Assembly (NCBI RefSeq): GCF_000496755.2
Contig: NZ_AYKS02000012.1
Span: 1-63,140, forward strand
Direction of reading: 5' to 3'
From: Serratia sp. DD3
GTDB lineage: Bacteria > Pseudomonadota > Gammaproteobacteria > Enterobacterales > Enterobacteriaceae
Length of the DNA stretch: 63,140 nucleotides
The notes under the pieces are model-generated. The model was not told the DNA's origin and ran no database searches. It was given only the letters and a program-made list of their open reading frames with translations. Each line of letters begins with the position of its first letter. Position 1 is the first letter of the stretch. The translations under genes and the position numbers were made by a program. Positions 14,610-25,571 of the stretch are shown here, piece by piece.

Positions 14610-15866
14610 CTAATCCAGCCCGAGGCTGTCGCGTAAAAGTTGTAACCGCTCCATATCGCCATCACCGGCGGCCTGCTGGAGGGATTTTGTCGGCGCATGA
14701 ATAAGGCGATTAGTCAATTTATAGGCCAACTCTTGAATGACTTGCTGCACATCAGCGCCCTGAGCAATCGCAGCCAGGGCTTTGGATTCCATTTCCGCCC
14801 GGACCTGATCAGCCTGCGAACGGTAATCTCTGATGGTTTCTATTGCCCCTTGTGCCCGTAGCCAGGTCATAAAGTGACTACTTTCCTGCAGCACAATGGA
14901 TTCCGCCTGCACCGCTGCCTCTTGGCGTTGCGCCAGGTTACTTTGGATAATCGCCTGTAAATCATCCACACTGTAAAGATAGGCGTTCGCCAGTTTACCC
15001 ACTTCCGGCTCGATATCACGGGGAACCGCAATATCTACCAGCAACATCGGCTGGTTACGGCGTGCTTTTAATGCGCGTTCTACCATGCCTTTACCGATAA
15101 TCGGCAACGGGCTAGCGGTAGAAGTGATAATAATGTCAGCCTCCGCCAAACGCGCGTCAATATCGGCGAGGGAAATAACGGTCGCCCCCACTTCATCGGC
15201 CAGTAGCTGAGCACGTTCACGGGTTCGGTTAGCAATAAACATCTGCTGTACTTTATGTTCACGCAAGTGGCGAGCCACCAGTTCTATGGTTTCACCCGCC
15301 CCCACCAACAGCACATTTAACTGCTCCAGCGATTCGAAGATCTGGCGCGCTAACGAACAGGCAGCAAAAGCAATGGAAACCGCACTGGCACCGATTTCCG
15401 TTTCGGTACGCACGCGTTTGGCAACCGCGAAAGATTTCTGGAATAGGCGTTCCAATTCGCTGGAAAGCGATTGACCACGCTGTGATTCGGCAAAAGCTTT
15501 TTTAACTTGCCCCAGGATCTGTGGCTCACCCAGCACCTGAGAATCCAGCCCACTGGCTACGCGCATCAAATGACTAACCGCATCATTGCCATAGTGCCAA
15601 TAGAGGTTTTTGCTGATTTCTTCCGGACGCAGATGGTGATAATCACATAACCAGTCAATCAACTGTTCACGTAGATGATCTTGCTGTTCTACACTGAGGT
15701 AGAGTTCTGTGCGGTTACAGGTGGACAAGACCACGCCGCCCTGCACCATGGGTTGCTGGAGCAAGCTATTGAGCGCTGCATCGATCGACTCTGGGGAGAA
15801 GGTCAGCCGTTCTCGTAGAGAAACTGGAGCAGTTTTGTGATTAATACCTAAAGCAAGCAGGGTCAT
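14610..15866 (-). CDS. hemA: Glutamyl-tRNA reductase HemA
   Basis: HemA reduces glutamyl-tRNA(Glu) to glutamate-1-semialdehyde with NADPH, the first step of tetrapyrrole (haem) synthesis by the C5 route. It is 418 residues, as in E. coli. The N-terminus [15 protein letters not shown] is the conserved start that also carries the degradation signal. The catalytic Cys lies in [13 protein letters not shown]. The Rossmann segment is [20 protein letters not shown], and a helical dimerisation domain ends the protein. It is divergent from lolB across 289 bp that must hold its promoters. Confidence 0.97.
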   Translation of the reverse strand: MTLLALGINHKTAPVSLRERLTFSPESIDAALNSLLQQPMVQGGVVLSTCNRTELYLSVEQQDHLREQLIDWLCDYHHLRPEEISKNLYWHYGNDAVSHLMRVASGLDSQVLGEPQILGQVKKAFAESQRGQSLSSELERLFQKSFAVAKRVRTETEIGASAVSIAFAACSLARQIFESLEQLNVLLVGAGETIELVARHLREHKVQQMFIANRTRERAQLLADEVGATVISLADIDARLAEADIIITSTASPLPIIGKGMVERALKARRNQPMLLVDIAVPRDIEPEVGKLANAYLYSVDDLQAIIQSNLAQRQEAAVQAESIVLQESSHFMTWLRAQGAIETIRDYRSQADQVRAEMESKALAAIAQGADVQQVIQELAYKLTNRLIHAPTKSLQQAAGDGDMERLQLLRDSLGLD

Positions 15867-16155
15867 TGCGTCGAGTCATCGGTCTCTAGTGCAGACTTTC
15901 GTTGGTTGGCATTCTACTTGATGCACCGCATCAATAAAAGTAACAAGCGCATGTTCAGGCCAATCGTTGCTAGTGGTATTACCTCGCTATCACCATGTTC
16001 AATCGTGCAGCGAGCACATAGGTGGTAAATAGGTGGTAATTGGGTATATTCCACGGTAGCCAAAAGACGCATTGTATTTAGCCCTGCAACTTGAATAAAC
16101 TGGGTAGAGATATTTCCCCATCCATGCCCGCTAAGGCCGAAGGACACCCAAAGTG
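15867..16155. other. Divergent promoter region between hemA and lolB
   Basis: 289 bp without a gene. It holds the promoters of hemA (minus) and lolB-ispE (plus), and near 16085-16105 a GCAACTTGAAT word shared with other intergenic repeats of this window. No individual promoter is called. Confidence 0.5.
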
Positions 16156-16776
16156 ATGTTTACCCGTAAAGTTAATCTGCTTCGCCTGCTACCGTTAGCC
16201 AGCCTGCTTTTGACGGCCTGTACCCTCCCCGGTGGTGGCCCATCAACCAGTGCAAACTCCCCCCAGTGGCGTGCTCATGAGCAAGCCGTACAGCAACTCA
16301 ATCAGTACCAGACTCGCGGCGCTTTCGCTTTTCTTTCTGAACAGAAAAAAGTGTATGCCCGGTTCTTCTGGCAACAATACTCGCCGGAGCGTTACCGCCT
16401 GTTGCTCACCAACCCGCTTGGCAGCACCGAGCTGGAGTTAAATGTACAAAGCGGCATGGTACAAGTGATGGATAATCAGGGCCGACGCTATGTCAGTGAT
16501 AACCCGCAAGAGATGATCCGCAAACTGAGCGGGATGGAGATCCCTCTGGATAATCTGCGCCAATGGATGCTCGGTTTACCCGGTGAAGCCACCGATTTCC
16601 AACTCGACTCACAATATCGCCTGAAAAAATTGACCTATCAGCAAGGTGAACTGACCTGGACCGTGACCTATCAAGAGTACAACACTGATTTGAAAATCCC
16701 GTTGCCTAGCCGTCTTGAGTTACAACAGGGTGATCAGCGCATTAAATTGAAAATGGATAACTGGACACTTAAATGA
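16156..16776 (+). CDS. lolB: Outer-membrane lipoprotein receptor LolB
   Basis: LolB takes lipoproteins from the periplasmic carrier LolA and inserts them into the outer membrane; it is itself a lipoprotein. The signal peptide [15 protein letters not shown] ends in a lipobox with Cys near residue 20. The mature part matches E. coli closely ([38 protein letters not shown] at the end). A GTG directly before ATG 16156 is the alternative start. Its stop overlaps the ispE start by 4 bp (ATGA), so the two are translationally coupled. Confidence 0.95.
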   Translation: MFTRKVNLLRLLPLASLLLTACTLPGGGPSTSANSPQWRAHEQAVQQLNQYQTRGAFAFLSEQKKVYARFFWQQYSPERYRLLLTNPLGSTELELNVQSGMVQVMDNQGRRYVSDNPQEMIRKLSGMEIPLDNLRQWMLGLPGEATDFQLDSQYRLKKLTYQQGELTWTVTYQEYNTDLKIPLPSRLELQQGDQRIKLKMDNWTLK

Positions 16777-17630
16777 TCCACCAGTGGCCCTCACCGGCAA
16801 AACTTAACCTGTTTCTTTATATCACTGGCCGCCGTGCGGATGGTTACCACCTATTACAGACCCTGTTTCAGTTTCTGGATTATGGCGATACGCTAACCAT
16901 CACCCCACGCCAGGATGATCGCATTCAATTGTTGACCCCTATCGCCGGGGTGCCTGATGATCAGAATCTGATTATCCGTGCCGCCAGTTTGTTACAGCAA
17001 TATTGTGTTAACCACGCTATTGCCAATACCCCCCTGGGGGCAGATATCAGCATTGAGAAACGTTTACCGATGGGGGGCGGCCTGGGGGGCGGCTCGTCCA
17101 ATGCAGCCACAGTACTGGTGGCACTTAACCAACTTTGGCAATGTGACCTGAGCGATGAGCAACTGGCCACCCTTGGGTTGACACTGGGTGCTGATGTCCC
17201 GGTTTTCGTCCATGGTCATGCGGCTTTTGCTGAAGGCATTGGCGAACAGTTACAACCGGCAAGTCCGGCAGAAAAATGGTATTTAGTGGCTCATCCGGGC
17301 ATTCATATTCCTACGCCAGTGATTTTTGCCGATGCAGAACTAAAAAGAGACACCCCGGTTCGGCCGTTAAGTGCCCTATTGCAGGCACCTTACAGCAATG
17401 ACTGCGAATTAATCGCAAGAAAACGTTTTCGCGAGGTTGAACAGCTTCTTTCATGGCTGTTACAATACGCGCCGTCACGCCTGACTGGCACAGGTGCTTG
17501 TGTGTTTGCTGAATTCGACACAGAAACCGCCGCTCTTCAGGTGTTAAATCAAGCCCCATCTTGGTTGCGTGGGTTTGTAGCGCGAGGCGTTAACGTCTCG
17601 CCACTCCATCGCATCCGTGCTGGGCAGTAG
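16773..17630 (+). CDS. ispE: 4-diphosphocytidyl-2-C-methyl-D-erythritol kinase IspE
   Basis: IspE phosphorylates CDP-methylerythritol in the non-mevalonate route to isoprenoids, with ATP. The 285-residue GHMP kinase shows the family's glycine-rich ATP loop [17 protein letters not shown] near residue 95. The N-terminal substrate region is [22 protein letters not shown], and the C-terminal motif is [12 protein letters not shown]. It overlaps lolB by 4 bp and precedes prs after a 400-bp gap, the standard order. Confidence 0.96.
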   Translation: MIHQWPSPAKLNLFLYITGRRADGYHLLQTLFQFLDYGDTLTITPRQDDRIQLLTPIAGVPDDQNLIIRAASLLQQYCVNHAIANTPLGADISIEKRLPMGGGLGGGSSNAATVLVALNQLWQCDLSDEQLATLGLTLGADVPVFVHGHAAFAEGIGEQLQPASPAEKWYLVAHPGIHIPTPVIFADAELKRDTPVRPLSALLQAPYSNDCELIARKRFREVEQLLSWLLQYAPSRLTGTGACVFAEFDTETAALQVLNQAPSWLRGFVARGVNVSPLHRIRAGQ

Positions 17631-17821
17631 TTTGCGCCGTAGCTCAACGTTTCGTTGTACAGAGACAGATATTACTGTTACTGCCAGTGGTCACTGTGCC
17701 GAAAGACTTACTCAGGTAAGTTACTCGCTCAGTCTCTGCCGCCACGGTAACTGGGAAAGTAACCCGTGCTATCTGTTGCTGTCATCCCTGCGCTACCTGC
17801 GGTTTTATTGGGTTTTAGACT

Positions 17822-17944
17822 CTAAATAATTCGGATTGCTTGCAGCGGGCAAGTCAGAGAGTCGCCAGGAGCATAGCTCACTATGTGACTGGTGCGAACA
17901 GACGCAGCCAACACCCAAGCAGTTTGAAGTATGACGAATCTATG
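17822..17944. repeat. Dispersed ~120-bp intergenic repeat, copy 1
   Basis: The segment is related in reverse orientation to 33705-33832. Both contain the words CAGGAGCATAGCT.ACTATGTGACTGG (variable at one base) and ACACCCAAGC followed by TTGAAGTATGA. It resembles the palindromic intergenic repeats of Yersinia and Serratia. It lies in the prs leader region, which otherwise holds no gene (17631-18033). Confidence 0.7.
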
Positions 17945-17985
17945 CCCGTATATATATTGTTGTGATGCCACCTGCCCCTGGGTGA

Positions 17986-18981
<996 letters not shown>

Positions 18982-18989
18982 TAGTCAAT

Positions 18990-19021
18990 ACCCGTGGTCA
19001 TTCAAGTGCACCACGGGTTTT
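18990..19021 (+). terminator. prs terminator 1
   Basis: Stem ACCCGTGG/CCACGGGT followed by T, 8 bp after the prs stop. Confidence 0.75.
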
Positions 19022-19056
19022 AGGCTAAGTCACTCAGCGTGTATGAGTGAAAACAG

Positions 19057-19093
19057 AAAACCCGTTGTTGCGAATGCGCCAACGGGTTTTTTT
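19057..19093 (+). terminator. prs terminator 2
   Basis: Stem AAACCCGTTG/CAACGGGTTT with a run of seven T. Confidence 0.85.
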
Positions 19094-19320
19094 ATGTAAC
19101 TGAACGGCGAACTCGCGTTGCGTGTCCCTTCGCCGCCACTGAAAGTAAAGTCATAACCACTACTTTAAATGGCTCAAACTTTCAGGCTTAAGGAAGGTTC
19201 GATTTAATCGGTGGAGTTCAGCGGCATCCTGAGTTGAGCTATTAGTAAAAAGATTTCCAATCTTCAAACTGCCCCCTGATAGGCGCCGTAACCGCAAAAA
19301 GGCGTTATTAGGTTTTATTG

Positions 19321-19342
19321 GCCGCCAGCACGTGCTGGCGGC
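19321..19342. repeat. Perfect 22-bp palindrome
   Basis: GCCGCCAGCAC followed directly by its complement, just past the stop of the NlpC/P60 gene. It could act as a hairpin end for that leftward transcript; no T run is present. Confidence 0.6.
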
Positions 19343-19351
19343 TTCACCAGC

Positions 19352-19879
19352 TTAAGCTTCAGCGTGATTTATACGCCGTGCCTGATCATACTTTGTCTTC
19401 CAGTATTGATTGTTCAGTTCTGAAACCGTGATCCCCACTTTGCTAGAGGCATGGACAAACTTGCCATTTCCAATGTAAACGCCAACGTGGTGTTTCTGCG
19501 ACGAAATTTTGAAAAATACCAGATCGCCAGTGTTAAGCTCGTTCTTGGCGATGCGCGAACCCAATTTGATCTGCTCGTGGGCGGTTCTTGGCAAACTATA
19601 GGAAAATTCGTCTTCAAAAATGCGCTGCATATAAGCAGAGCAATCAATCCCTTTGCGCGAGTTGCCGCCAAGTTTATAACGAACACCTTCCCATTCATCA
19701 TAATGGTTCAGGATTTTTTTAAGTCTTTGCATGTCGTCGCGGTGCTCTGATTTACCAGGAGCATTTTCGCCGAGAAGCGGTAAATTAAAAAAATCCTGCT
19801 TAGTGCTGGTACTTGCAGTGACAGAAGTTGCAGACAACGAGGTTAAAACAAAAATTAATGGAGTGAAAATTTTTAGCAT
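19352..19879 (-). CDS. NlpC/P60 family cell-wall hydrolase (MepS/Spr-like)
   Basis: The product is a predicted periplasmic or exported D,L-endopeptidase that cuts peptidoglycan stem peptides. From ATG 19879 it has 175 residues with an N-terminal signal peptide (MLKIFTPLIFVLTSLSATSVTA). An NlpC/P60 domain follows, with catalytic Cys in GIDCSAYMQRIF, His in KHHVGVYIGNGKFVHAS and the polar third residue after it. The pattern YKLGGNSRKGIDCS resembles MepS of E. coli. No lipobox Cys is seen. An upstream TTG (19927) would add residues read from a repeat and is rejected. The substrate is inferred from family. Confidence 0.85.
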   Translation of the reverse strand: MLKIFTPLIFVLTSLSATSVTASTSTKQDFFNLPLLGENAPGKSEHRDDMQRLKKILNHYDEWEGVRYKLGGNSRKGIDCSAYMQRIFEDEFSYSLPRTAHEQIKLGSRIAKNELNTGDLVFFKISSQKHHVGVYIGNGKFVHASSKVGITVSELNNQYWKTKYDQARRINHAEA

Positions 19880-19927
19880 GATGAAATCGATAATGAAAAT
19901 TGAATAACCATACTCGTCATACTTCAA

Positions 19928-20274
19928 GTTACATGCATATTGGCTTTGTTACTCGGCCCATCCGGGGCCTCGGCCCTTAGGGGCACCAGCATCAATGCTG
20001 TTCAAAAACGCGTAGCGTTTTTGTCCTCAAACTAAAGTTATTAAGAGTACATCCTTGTTTAAAACACCTTCCAGAGCTTTGAAAGAGGCGGCACTATACA
20101 CGGTTTCTGCTCAGAAACACACCTAGGATTGATTCTTTATTGACCTATTATGGCGTCTAGGTACCCACAATTTTATTAGTGTATTGATTTGTATTTATTT
20201 TTTATGTTTATACACTCAATAATTCGAGTAATAGTATGGATTGGCTGGTTATAACCGCGTAAACCTTCCTTATC
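19928..20274. other. Intergenic stretch with a degenerate dispersed repeat
   Basis: 347 bp. The left part starts with CATACTTCAAGTT, the end word of the dispersed repeats, followed by GC-rich repeat-like sequence. The right part (20100-20220) is AT-rich. No gene is recognised. Confidence 0.45.
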
Positions 20275-20559
20275 TCAGTGAGACGGACCGTGATGATTAG
20301 GGTTATTACGGCAACGTTTATCGAAGTGTTTAACCCACCAATAGCGGTCAGCAACCTTTTCACGACCACCAATACGCGCACCAGCAAGCCACAACACCGC
20401 GCCAATAAAAATACTGGCAAGGGCCCCATGCGTTAAAAATTGTGGCAGACCGAATTGTGATACTTCAGCTAAAATGGAGTATCCGACCCCACCTATCATC
20501 ACCACCATACCCAATCCCATTAAAACGTTGCCGATAATCTCTGCGCTTTTACGTTTCAT
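20275..20559 (-). CDS. ychH: Stress-induced inner-membrane protein YchH
   Basis: This 94-residue protein closely follows E. coli YchH: MKRKSAEIIGNVLMGLGMVV at the start, then SIFIGAVLWLAGARIGG and DRYWWVKHFDKRC. Two membrane helices (about residues 10-30 and 45-62) are visible. E. coli YchH is linked to stress survival and biofilm formation; its mechanism is unknown. It is divergent from pth, the normal enterobacterial arrangement. Confidence 0.93.
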   Translation of the reverse strand: MKRKSAEIIGNVLMGLGMVVMIGGVGYSILAEVSQFGLPQFLTHGALASIFIGAVLWLAGARIGGREKVADRYWWVKHFDKRCRNNPNHHGPSH

Positions 20560-20821
20560 TCGTCACCTCTACATTGCCTTGTGCCAACTGGGGATATCAC
20601 TCACTCTGCTAATAACATTAAGTTTAGCCATTAACCTACAAAAAGTGTGCCTTAACGGTCACAAATAGAGACAATAGTTGACCATGATTTACACCACCAT
20701 AAAAAATGCTAATCAATTGAGTTGTTTTACTTACACGTTCGCCTAACCAACACCTTTGCGCCAGAGTTTTGTCATTCCACGCGCCGGAGGGTAAACTAGT
20801 GCCCTTCCAATTATTTTTAGC

Positions 20822-21427
20822 ATGGCGAATTTCCCTGTGAGCAGTATCAAATTGATTGTTGGCTTGGCAAACCCGGGCGCAGAGTATGCCCAGACAAGGC
20901 ATAACGCCGGTGCCTGGTATGTTGACTTACTGGCTGATCGCCATAACCAACCACTCAAGGAAGAGAGTAAATTCTTCGGTTACACCGCACGCCTGAACCT
21001 GGCAGGTAACGACGTGCGTTTACTGGTTCCCACCACCTTTATGAACCTCAGTGGTAAATCTGTGGCGGCGATTGCCAGTTTTTACCGTATTCTGCCGGAA
21101 GAAATTCTAGTGGCTCACGATGAACTTGACTTACCGCCGGGTGTCGCCAAACTTAAGTTGGGTGGTAGCCACGGTGGTCACAATGGCCTAAAAGATATTC
21201 AAAGCAAACTCGGCAATAGCGCCAACTTTTACCGTTTACGCATTGGTATCGGTCATCCGGGTGATAAAAATAAAGTCGTGGGTTTTGTGCTAGGTAAACC
21301 CCCAGCAACCGAACAAACATTAATTAATGACGCGATTGATGAGTCATTACGCTGTACCGATATCCTGCTGACGGATGGCATCACCAAAGCCATGAACCGC
21401 TTACACGCCTTTAAGGCAGGTAGTTAG
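20822..21427 (+). CDS. pth: Peptidyl-tRNA hydrolase
   Basis: Pth cleaves peptidyl-tRNAs that drop off ribosomes, recycling tRNA. The motifs are complete: [20 protein letters not shown] with the catalytic His, [10 protein letters not shown], and [14 protein letters not shown] followed by GGHNGLK. From ATG 20822 the protein has 201 residues. An in-frame GTG at 20837 giving [10 protein letters not shown] is closer to the usual family start and may be the real one. It is followed by ychF after 127 bp, the conserved order. Confidence 0.95.
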   Translation: MANFPVSSIKLIVGLANPGAEYAQTRHNAGAWYVDLLADRHNQPLKEESKFFGYTARLNLAGNDVRLLVPTTFMNLSGKSVAAIASFYRILPEEILVAHDELDLPPGVAKLKLGGSHGGHNGLKDIQSKLGNSANFYRLRIGIGHPGDKNKVVGFVLGKPPATEQTLINDAIDESLRCTDILLTDGITKAMNRLHAFKAGS

Positions 21428-21554
21428 CGAAACGCTCACCATAGGTAGATCGAGATAGCCCGGTATTCAGTGTATAATGGCGCGATAATTTTGCCTTCAT
21501 CAGGCAGGCTTACATTAACCTATTGATAGTAATAATATTTAAGGTGATATAAAC

Positions 21555-22646
21555 ATGGGATTTAAATGCGGTATCGTCGGTCTGCCTAATGTTGGCAAAT
21601 CCACCCTGTTCAATGCGTTGACCAAAGCGGGAATTGAAGCAGCCAACTTCCCGTTCTGCACCATTGAACCTAATACCGGCGTAGTCCCGATGCCTGATGC
21701 ACGCCTGGACCAGTTGGCTGAAATCGTCAAGCCTCAGCGCATTCTCCCCACCACCATGGAGTTTGTTGATATTGCTGGGCTGGTAAAAGGTGCTTCTAAA
21801 GGTGAAGGCCTGGGTAACCAGTTCCTGACCAACATCCGTGAAACCGAAGCCATTGGCCATGTGGTGCGCTGCTTTGAGAACGACAATATTATTCATGTTA
21901 ATAATAAAGTCGATCCAGCCAACGATATTGACGTGATCAATACCGAATTGGCACTGTCTGACCTGGATACCTGTGAGCGCGCCATGCATCGCGTGCAGAA
22001 GAAAGCCAAAGGGGGCGACAAAGACGCCAAAGCGGAACTGGCGGCCTTAGAAAAATGCCTGCCGCAGTTGGAAAATGCCGGTATGTTGCGCGCGCTGGAT
22101 CTGACAGAGGAAGATAAAGCAGCCATCCGCTATTTAAGTTTCCTGACGCTGAAACCGACCATGTATATCGCCAACGTTAACGAAGACGGTTTCGAGAATA
22201 ACCCCTATCTAGACCAAGTACGTGAGATTGCTGCTGCGGAAGGTTCAGTGGTGGTTGCAGTTTGTGCCGCTGTCGAGTCAGATATTGCCGAACTGGAAGA
22301 TGACGAACGTGCAGAGTTTATGGCAGAACTGGGGCTGGAAGAGCCTGGTTTAAACCGTGTGATCCGCGCTGGTTATGAACTGCTCAACCTGCAGACCTAT
22401 TTCACTGCCGGTGTTAAAGAAGTCCGCGCCTGGACCATCCCTGTTGGAGCCACCGCGCCACAAGCCGCCGGTAAAATCCACACCGACTTCGAAAAAGGCT
22501 TTATCCGCGCACAAACCATCTCTTTTGAGGACTTTATTACCTACAAAGGTGAACAAGGTGCCAAAGAAGCCGGCAAAATGCGTTCAGAAGGGAAAGACTA
22601 TATCGTTAAAGATGGCGATGTGATGAATTTCCTGTTTAACGTCTAG
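21555..22646 (+). CDS. ychF: Ribosome-associated ATPase YchF
   Basis: YchF is an Obg-family P-loop protein that prefers ATP, binds ribosomes and lowers oxidative-stress resistance in E. coli. The 363 residues match the family length. The P-loop is [15 protein letters not shown] near residue 8, switch motifs follow ([16 protein letters not shown]), and a C-terminal TGS domain ends with DVMNFLFNV. The last 18 bp of the gene recur at 23484-23501, downstream of an inserted module, and the likely original terminator (23561-23587) now lies more than 900 bp away. Confidence 0.96.
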   Translation: MGFKCGIVGLPNVGKSTLFNALTKAGIEAANFPFCTIEPNTGVVPMPDARLDQLAEIVKPQRILPTTMEFVDIAGLVKGASKGEGLGNQFLTNIRETEAIGHVVRCFENDNIIHVNNKVDPANDIDVINTELALSDLDTCERAMHRVQKKAKGGDKDAKAELAALEKCLPQLENAGMLRALDLTEEDKAAIRYLSFLTLKPTMYIANVNEDGFENNPYLDQVREIAAAEGSVVVAVCAAVESDIAELEDDERAEFMAELGLEEPGLNRVIRAGYELLNLQTYFTAGVKEVRAWTIPVGATAPQAAGKIHTDFEKGFIRAQTISFEDFITYKGEQGAKEAGKMRSEGKDYIVKDGDVMNFLFNV

Positions 22647-22753
22647 CCTCAAGTTAGATCACGGTAGATTGATATGCATCAACCAGACCCATATTCAACT
22701 TGGTAGAGTGTGGTCGTTATTAACATCATTTCTATTCTCAACGGAGGTGTCAC

Positions 22754-23257
22754 ATGGAGTTCAAGAAAGTCGCTCGCTGGTCAATTATCGCCATGGCTAT
22801 GTTCCCGACCCTGTGGGGGCTGCTCGCACTACTGAACAACACTTCCGGCTTTTCCGGCACGGTGCAGTACGCCGTCGCTCCGATGCTCGCCATGACCGAT
22901 ACCTACGGTAACCCGGCACAAACTTGGCGCGCGATCGACTCGCTTTTGGCAGCGCAGATTGGTCTGGTGCTGATTACCGCGACGGAAGCTTTGGCCGGCA
23001 TCCTTGGCCTGCTGGCGATGGTGAAGATGGTAAGCGCGATCAACGCGCCGTATAGCGCGTTCGAGCGGGGCAAGGCGTACCTGCTCGCGTCCTGCGTGCT
23101 GGCCGTGCTGGTGTGGGGGGTGGGGTTTGCGGTGATCGCCGGCGACTACTTCCTCGCCTGGCAGTCCAAGACCACGCTGGCGACCCAAGTTGGCGGTCTT
23201 ATCTACGCGATTCCGTGCTTTTTGACGCTCATCCTGGCGCTGGTGCACAAAGAGTAA
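22754..23257 (+). CDS. DUF2165-like small integral membrane protein
   Basis: This 167-residue protein has four hydrophobic segments, approximately residues 10-28, 58-82, 100-125 and 140-162. It fits the predicted small integral membrane proteins of the DUF2165 type. A strong ribosome-binding site (ACGGAGGTG) precedes the ATG. Its base composition is clearly richer in G+C than ychF and the genes to the right, and it lies inside the 18-bp-repeat-bracketed module, so recent transfer is likely. The function is unknown. Confidence 0.75.
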   Translation: MEFKKVARWSIIAMAMFPTLWGLLALLNNTSGFSGTVQYAVAPMLAMTDTYGNPAQTWRAIDSLLAAQIGLVLITATEALAGILGLLAMVKMVSAINAPYSAFERGKAYLLASCVLAVLVWGVGFAVIAGDYFLAWQSKTTLATQVGGLIYAIPCFLTLILALVHKE

Positions 23258-23358
23258 TGGGTAAGAACACGGTGATGCCCTAGCCGAAGCCGCGCTGCTT
23301 TAGCGCGAGGTAGAGCATCGCCGCAGTGATCACGTCGCCTGCCGTGTCGCGGCAAAGT

Positions 23359-23478
23359 CAGATTCCGGTGATGGTGGTACGCGACCGTGATGGTCATGTT
23401 GCGGACTTCAAGCTCGACAAACTAGACGTCGTGCATGTGTCAGCCGCCTTGGAGCCATTGGTCGATAAAGAGGATTTT
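23359..23478 (+). pseudogene. IS1595-family transposase remnant
   Basis: An open stretch without a start reads IPVMVVRDRDGHVADFKLDK and then LDVVHVSAALEPLVDKEDF. The pattern P-hydrophobic-hydrophobic-V-x-R-D-x-x-G followed by L(D/E)KLD and a conserved D-K is that of the DDE-type ISXO2/IS1595 transposases. Only about 40 residues remain and the catalytic site is incomplete. It marks a past mobile element next to the DUF2165-like gene. Confidence 0.65.
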
Positions 23479-23560
23479 ATTATTTTCCTGTTTAACGTCT
23501 AATTGATATTACCGATCTTAAAGCATCTTACGGTGTCTGGCGGATAAGGTAACAGACTTA

Positions 23561-23587
23561 AAATCCACGCGATTGCGTGGATTTTTT
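23561..23587 (+). terminator. Rho-independent terminator, probably the original one of ychF
   Basis: Stem AAATCCACGC/GCGTGGATTT followed by T. Confidence 0.85.
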
Positions 23588-23682
23588 ATTTCACTATGCT
23601 TTATTTTAGCTTATTAGCAACGCAACCCGAATTATATCACTAGCCCCTCTTCACCCTTCTCCCCCAAAAAACTCAACCATCA

Positions 23683-24333
23683 TCACGATCCAGTAGATAA
23701 TATATTCCAGGGTTCTGCAGAGTTGTTTTTTATGGCTTCAGCATAATTAAAAACCAATTCTTTTGCTTCCGCGCTAAAGTCATAGAAATCGGCCAGCGGG
23801 CATATTATATTTTCTGCAAGGTTAAGTGATTCCAAGAAGCGTTCTGGGATCATAAATACAACACGGCCAGACAATGTGCGAATGAAGAATTTTTCATTTA
23901 TCTCCATTTTCGCATCAAACAATTTAACACCTATCTCGAACATATTGTTTTCAGGTGAATAAGCAATAAACCAGCAGTTATCAAGCCAGGATTTTTTGGC
24001 TTTCTTCAGGAATTTTTCATCCATATAGGCAAATCCACTACTGCGTACACCTTTTATCATCCGGCTTAAATTTATTCTTATGCACCAATCTTTTACGACA
24101 CAATAGATAACAAAAACCACTAAACGGATAAGATATGAACCAACCAACAATGATATTATCCAGAACCCCGATAGTGGTTCAAAATAAAAGGTTGATGCAA
24201 GTATAGCGATGATAAATGATATTACCTTTAGAGCATCCAGCCATTTATTATTACTGCGGCGAAACTGGAAAACACAATATATTAGCATCAAGCTGGCAAA
24301 TGTGTAGAAAAAAATTACCGAACCGTTAATCAT
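23683..24333 (-). CDS. Uncharacterised membrane protein
   Basis: The product has 216 residues and low-GC composition. Three hydrophobic segments near the N-terminus (residues 3-22, 36-53 and 56-80) are followed by a ~130-residue soluble part with a KKAKKSWLDNCWFIAYSPENN stretch. I do not recognise a family. It stands alone, with no terminator or operon partner identified. Its composition and the remnants on its right suggest an accessory gene. Confidence 0.6.
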   Translation of the reverse strand: MINGSVIFFYTFASLMLIYCVFQFRRSNNKWLDALKVISFIIAILASTFYFEPLSGFWIISLLVGSYLIRLVVFVIYCVVKDWCIRINLSRMIKGVRSSGFAYMDEKFLKKAKKSWLDNCWFIAYSPENNMFEIGVKLFDAKMEINEKFFIRTLSGRVVFMIPERFLESLNLAENIICPLADFYDFSAEAKELVFNYAEAIKNNSAEPWNILSTGS

Positions 24334-24710
24334 AAATATTCCATAGTGATAAAAGTACCACCCGCAACCATCTCAACGCCCAAGATATTATAAATTTTCG
24401 CGTTGTATAACAAGCCGAGTACGTTTTGCACACAATGTAGATAGCCTGCGAAGTATGTCTCAGATCAACGTCTCCATCACCCTCGTTAAAAAAACCACTT
24501 TTTTTAACCATGCAAGCACTATCCCCCCTATCTTCGCAGCAAAACCAGCATAACCAAATTCAGGTCATAAACCTGCTTAATCTGTACCGATTACCGAGTT
24601 TTAGGGAAATTCCTATTTATTGGCGACTCACTGGTAACAGCTACCAACTACCAGTAAGATGCCATTTTATGCTGATGAAAAATTTCACTCGACATAGGGA
24701 AACCGTCAAG

Positions 24711-24874
24711 ATGAACAAATCGCAATCTGGCTTAGATAAAAAATATATAATATCAAAAGGCTATATCGTTTTTTTCTCGCCGCATCAATGTGCCTACCCT
24801 TGATGACTCACTCGGCACTGGCTGCAAGCCCCAGAGAAATAAAACAGCTATTCATCAGTTATCTACTCAAATGA
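24711..24874 (+). pseudogene. Truncated paralogue of the following secreted-protein gene
   Basis: From ATG 24711 a reading MNKSQSGLDKKYIISKGYIV is followed by a run of seven T. If one more T is supplied the frame continues as FFLAASMCLPLMTHSALAAS and PREIKQLFISYLLK, then stops at 24872-24874. The signal-peptide end (CLPLMTHSALAASPREI) matches the next gene (CLPLILHSAQAATPDEI). So this is a frameshifted and truncated tandem copy. Confidence 0.7.
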
Positions 24875-24894
24875 TTTGCCTAGAGAGTAACTAA

Positions 24895-25530
24895 ATGTTG
24901 CATAAAATTAAAATCTATAGCAGCTTACTTATCACTGCATTTTGCCTACCGCTGATACTTCACTCGGCGCAGGCTGCAACGCCTGATGAAATAGCAACGT
25001 TTTATGTATCTAGCCCCATTGGCGCACGTACAATTTGCAGTTACTCCTACTCTCATACATTACCTAAGGGCCATTCGACTAAAGCAAATGTCGTTATCAA
25101 TAGCATCGCTCTGAGCAATGACGGTCGTAAGGTTCGCTATCAAACTGAAGAAGTTCATACTGGTATTGCTGGAAAAGTATTTATGAACGTTAAATATACT
25201 TCAAACAGCCAAAATGAGGCGGAAAATAGGCGTATTAAAGCTAACATTGAAAGTGATTCGGTACAAATAGACAAGCCCGATTCACCCTCCGCTGTAGCAG
25301 ATATACTGGCTTATTATAAATCCCTTCCGGCGTATTATTATGACTATAAAGATATCAAATTTACCGCCTCTGGGAGCTATATCATCACGTCAAAATATGC
25401 AACTATGAGTGATATCACTTGTAGGCATGCGGCCTCAGAGGTAGCGCAACGGCGGAGGATAGGAAATCTACCGACTTTTTGGCTTGAACTCTCCACTAAA
25501 CTGCAGTTAGCTCGTTGGCTGGTATTATAA
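24895..25530 (+). CDS. Uncharacterised exported protein
   Basis: The 211-residue product has a clear Sec signal peptide, MLHKIKIYSSLLITAFCLPL then ILHSAQA, with probable cleavage before ATPDEI. The mature part is hydrophilic, with Tyr-rich stretches (AYYKSLPAYYYDYKDIKF) and three Cys in the mature part. No family is recognised. It is probably periplasmic or secreted. A broken copy lies 20 bp upstream, so this is a locally duplicated gene. Base use is AT-rich compared with the core genes. Confidence 0.65.
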   Translation: MLHKIKIYSSLLITAFCLPLILHSAQAATPDEIATFYVSSPIGARTICSYSYSHTLPKGHSTKANVVINSIALSNDGRKVRYQTEEVHTGIAGKVFMNVKYTSNSQNEAENRRIKANIESDSVQIDKPDSPSAVADILAYYKSLPAYYYDYKDIKFTASGSYIITSKYATMSDITCRHAASEVAQRRRIGNLPTFWLELSTKLQLARWLVL

Positions 25531-25571
25531 CGGCTATGACTCAAGCGACGTCACGCCATCACAACAGCACC

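Larger units (their letters stand above)
22628..23501 (+). mobile_element. Small inserted module bracketed by an 18-bp copy of the ychF 3' end
   Basis: Bases 22628-22645 (TTTCCTGTTTAACGTCTA) recur exactly at 23484-23501. Between them lie a GC-rich DUF2165-like gene and an IS1595-like transposase remnant. The second copy is preceded by GTCGATAAAGAGGATTTT, the end of the transposase remnant. The arrangement suggests insertion at, and partial duplication of, the ychF end. The mechanism is not shown. Confidence 0.6.

Noticed and set aside
20208..20429. Frame overlapping ychH on the same strand
   Set aside because: Out-of-frame shadow of ychH and its downstream region.
24510..24803. 97-codon plus-strand frame including the start of the truncated paralogue
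   Set aside because: Only its last part (from 24711) resembles the neighbouring secreted protein; the longer N-terminal reading has no signal and no support.
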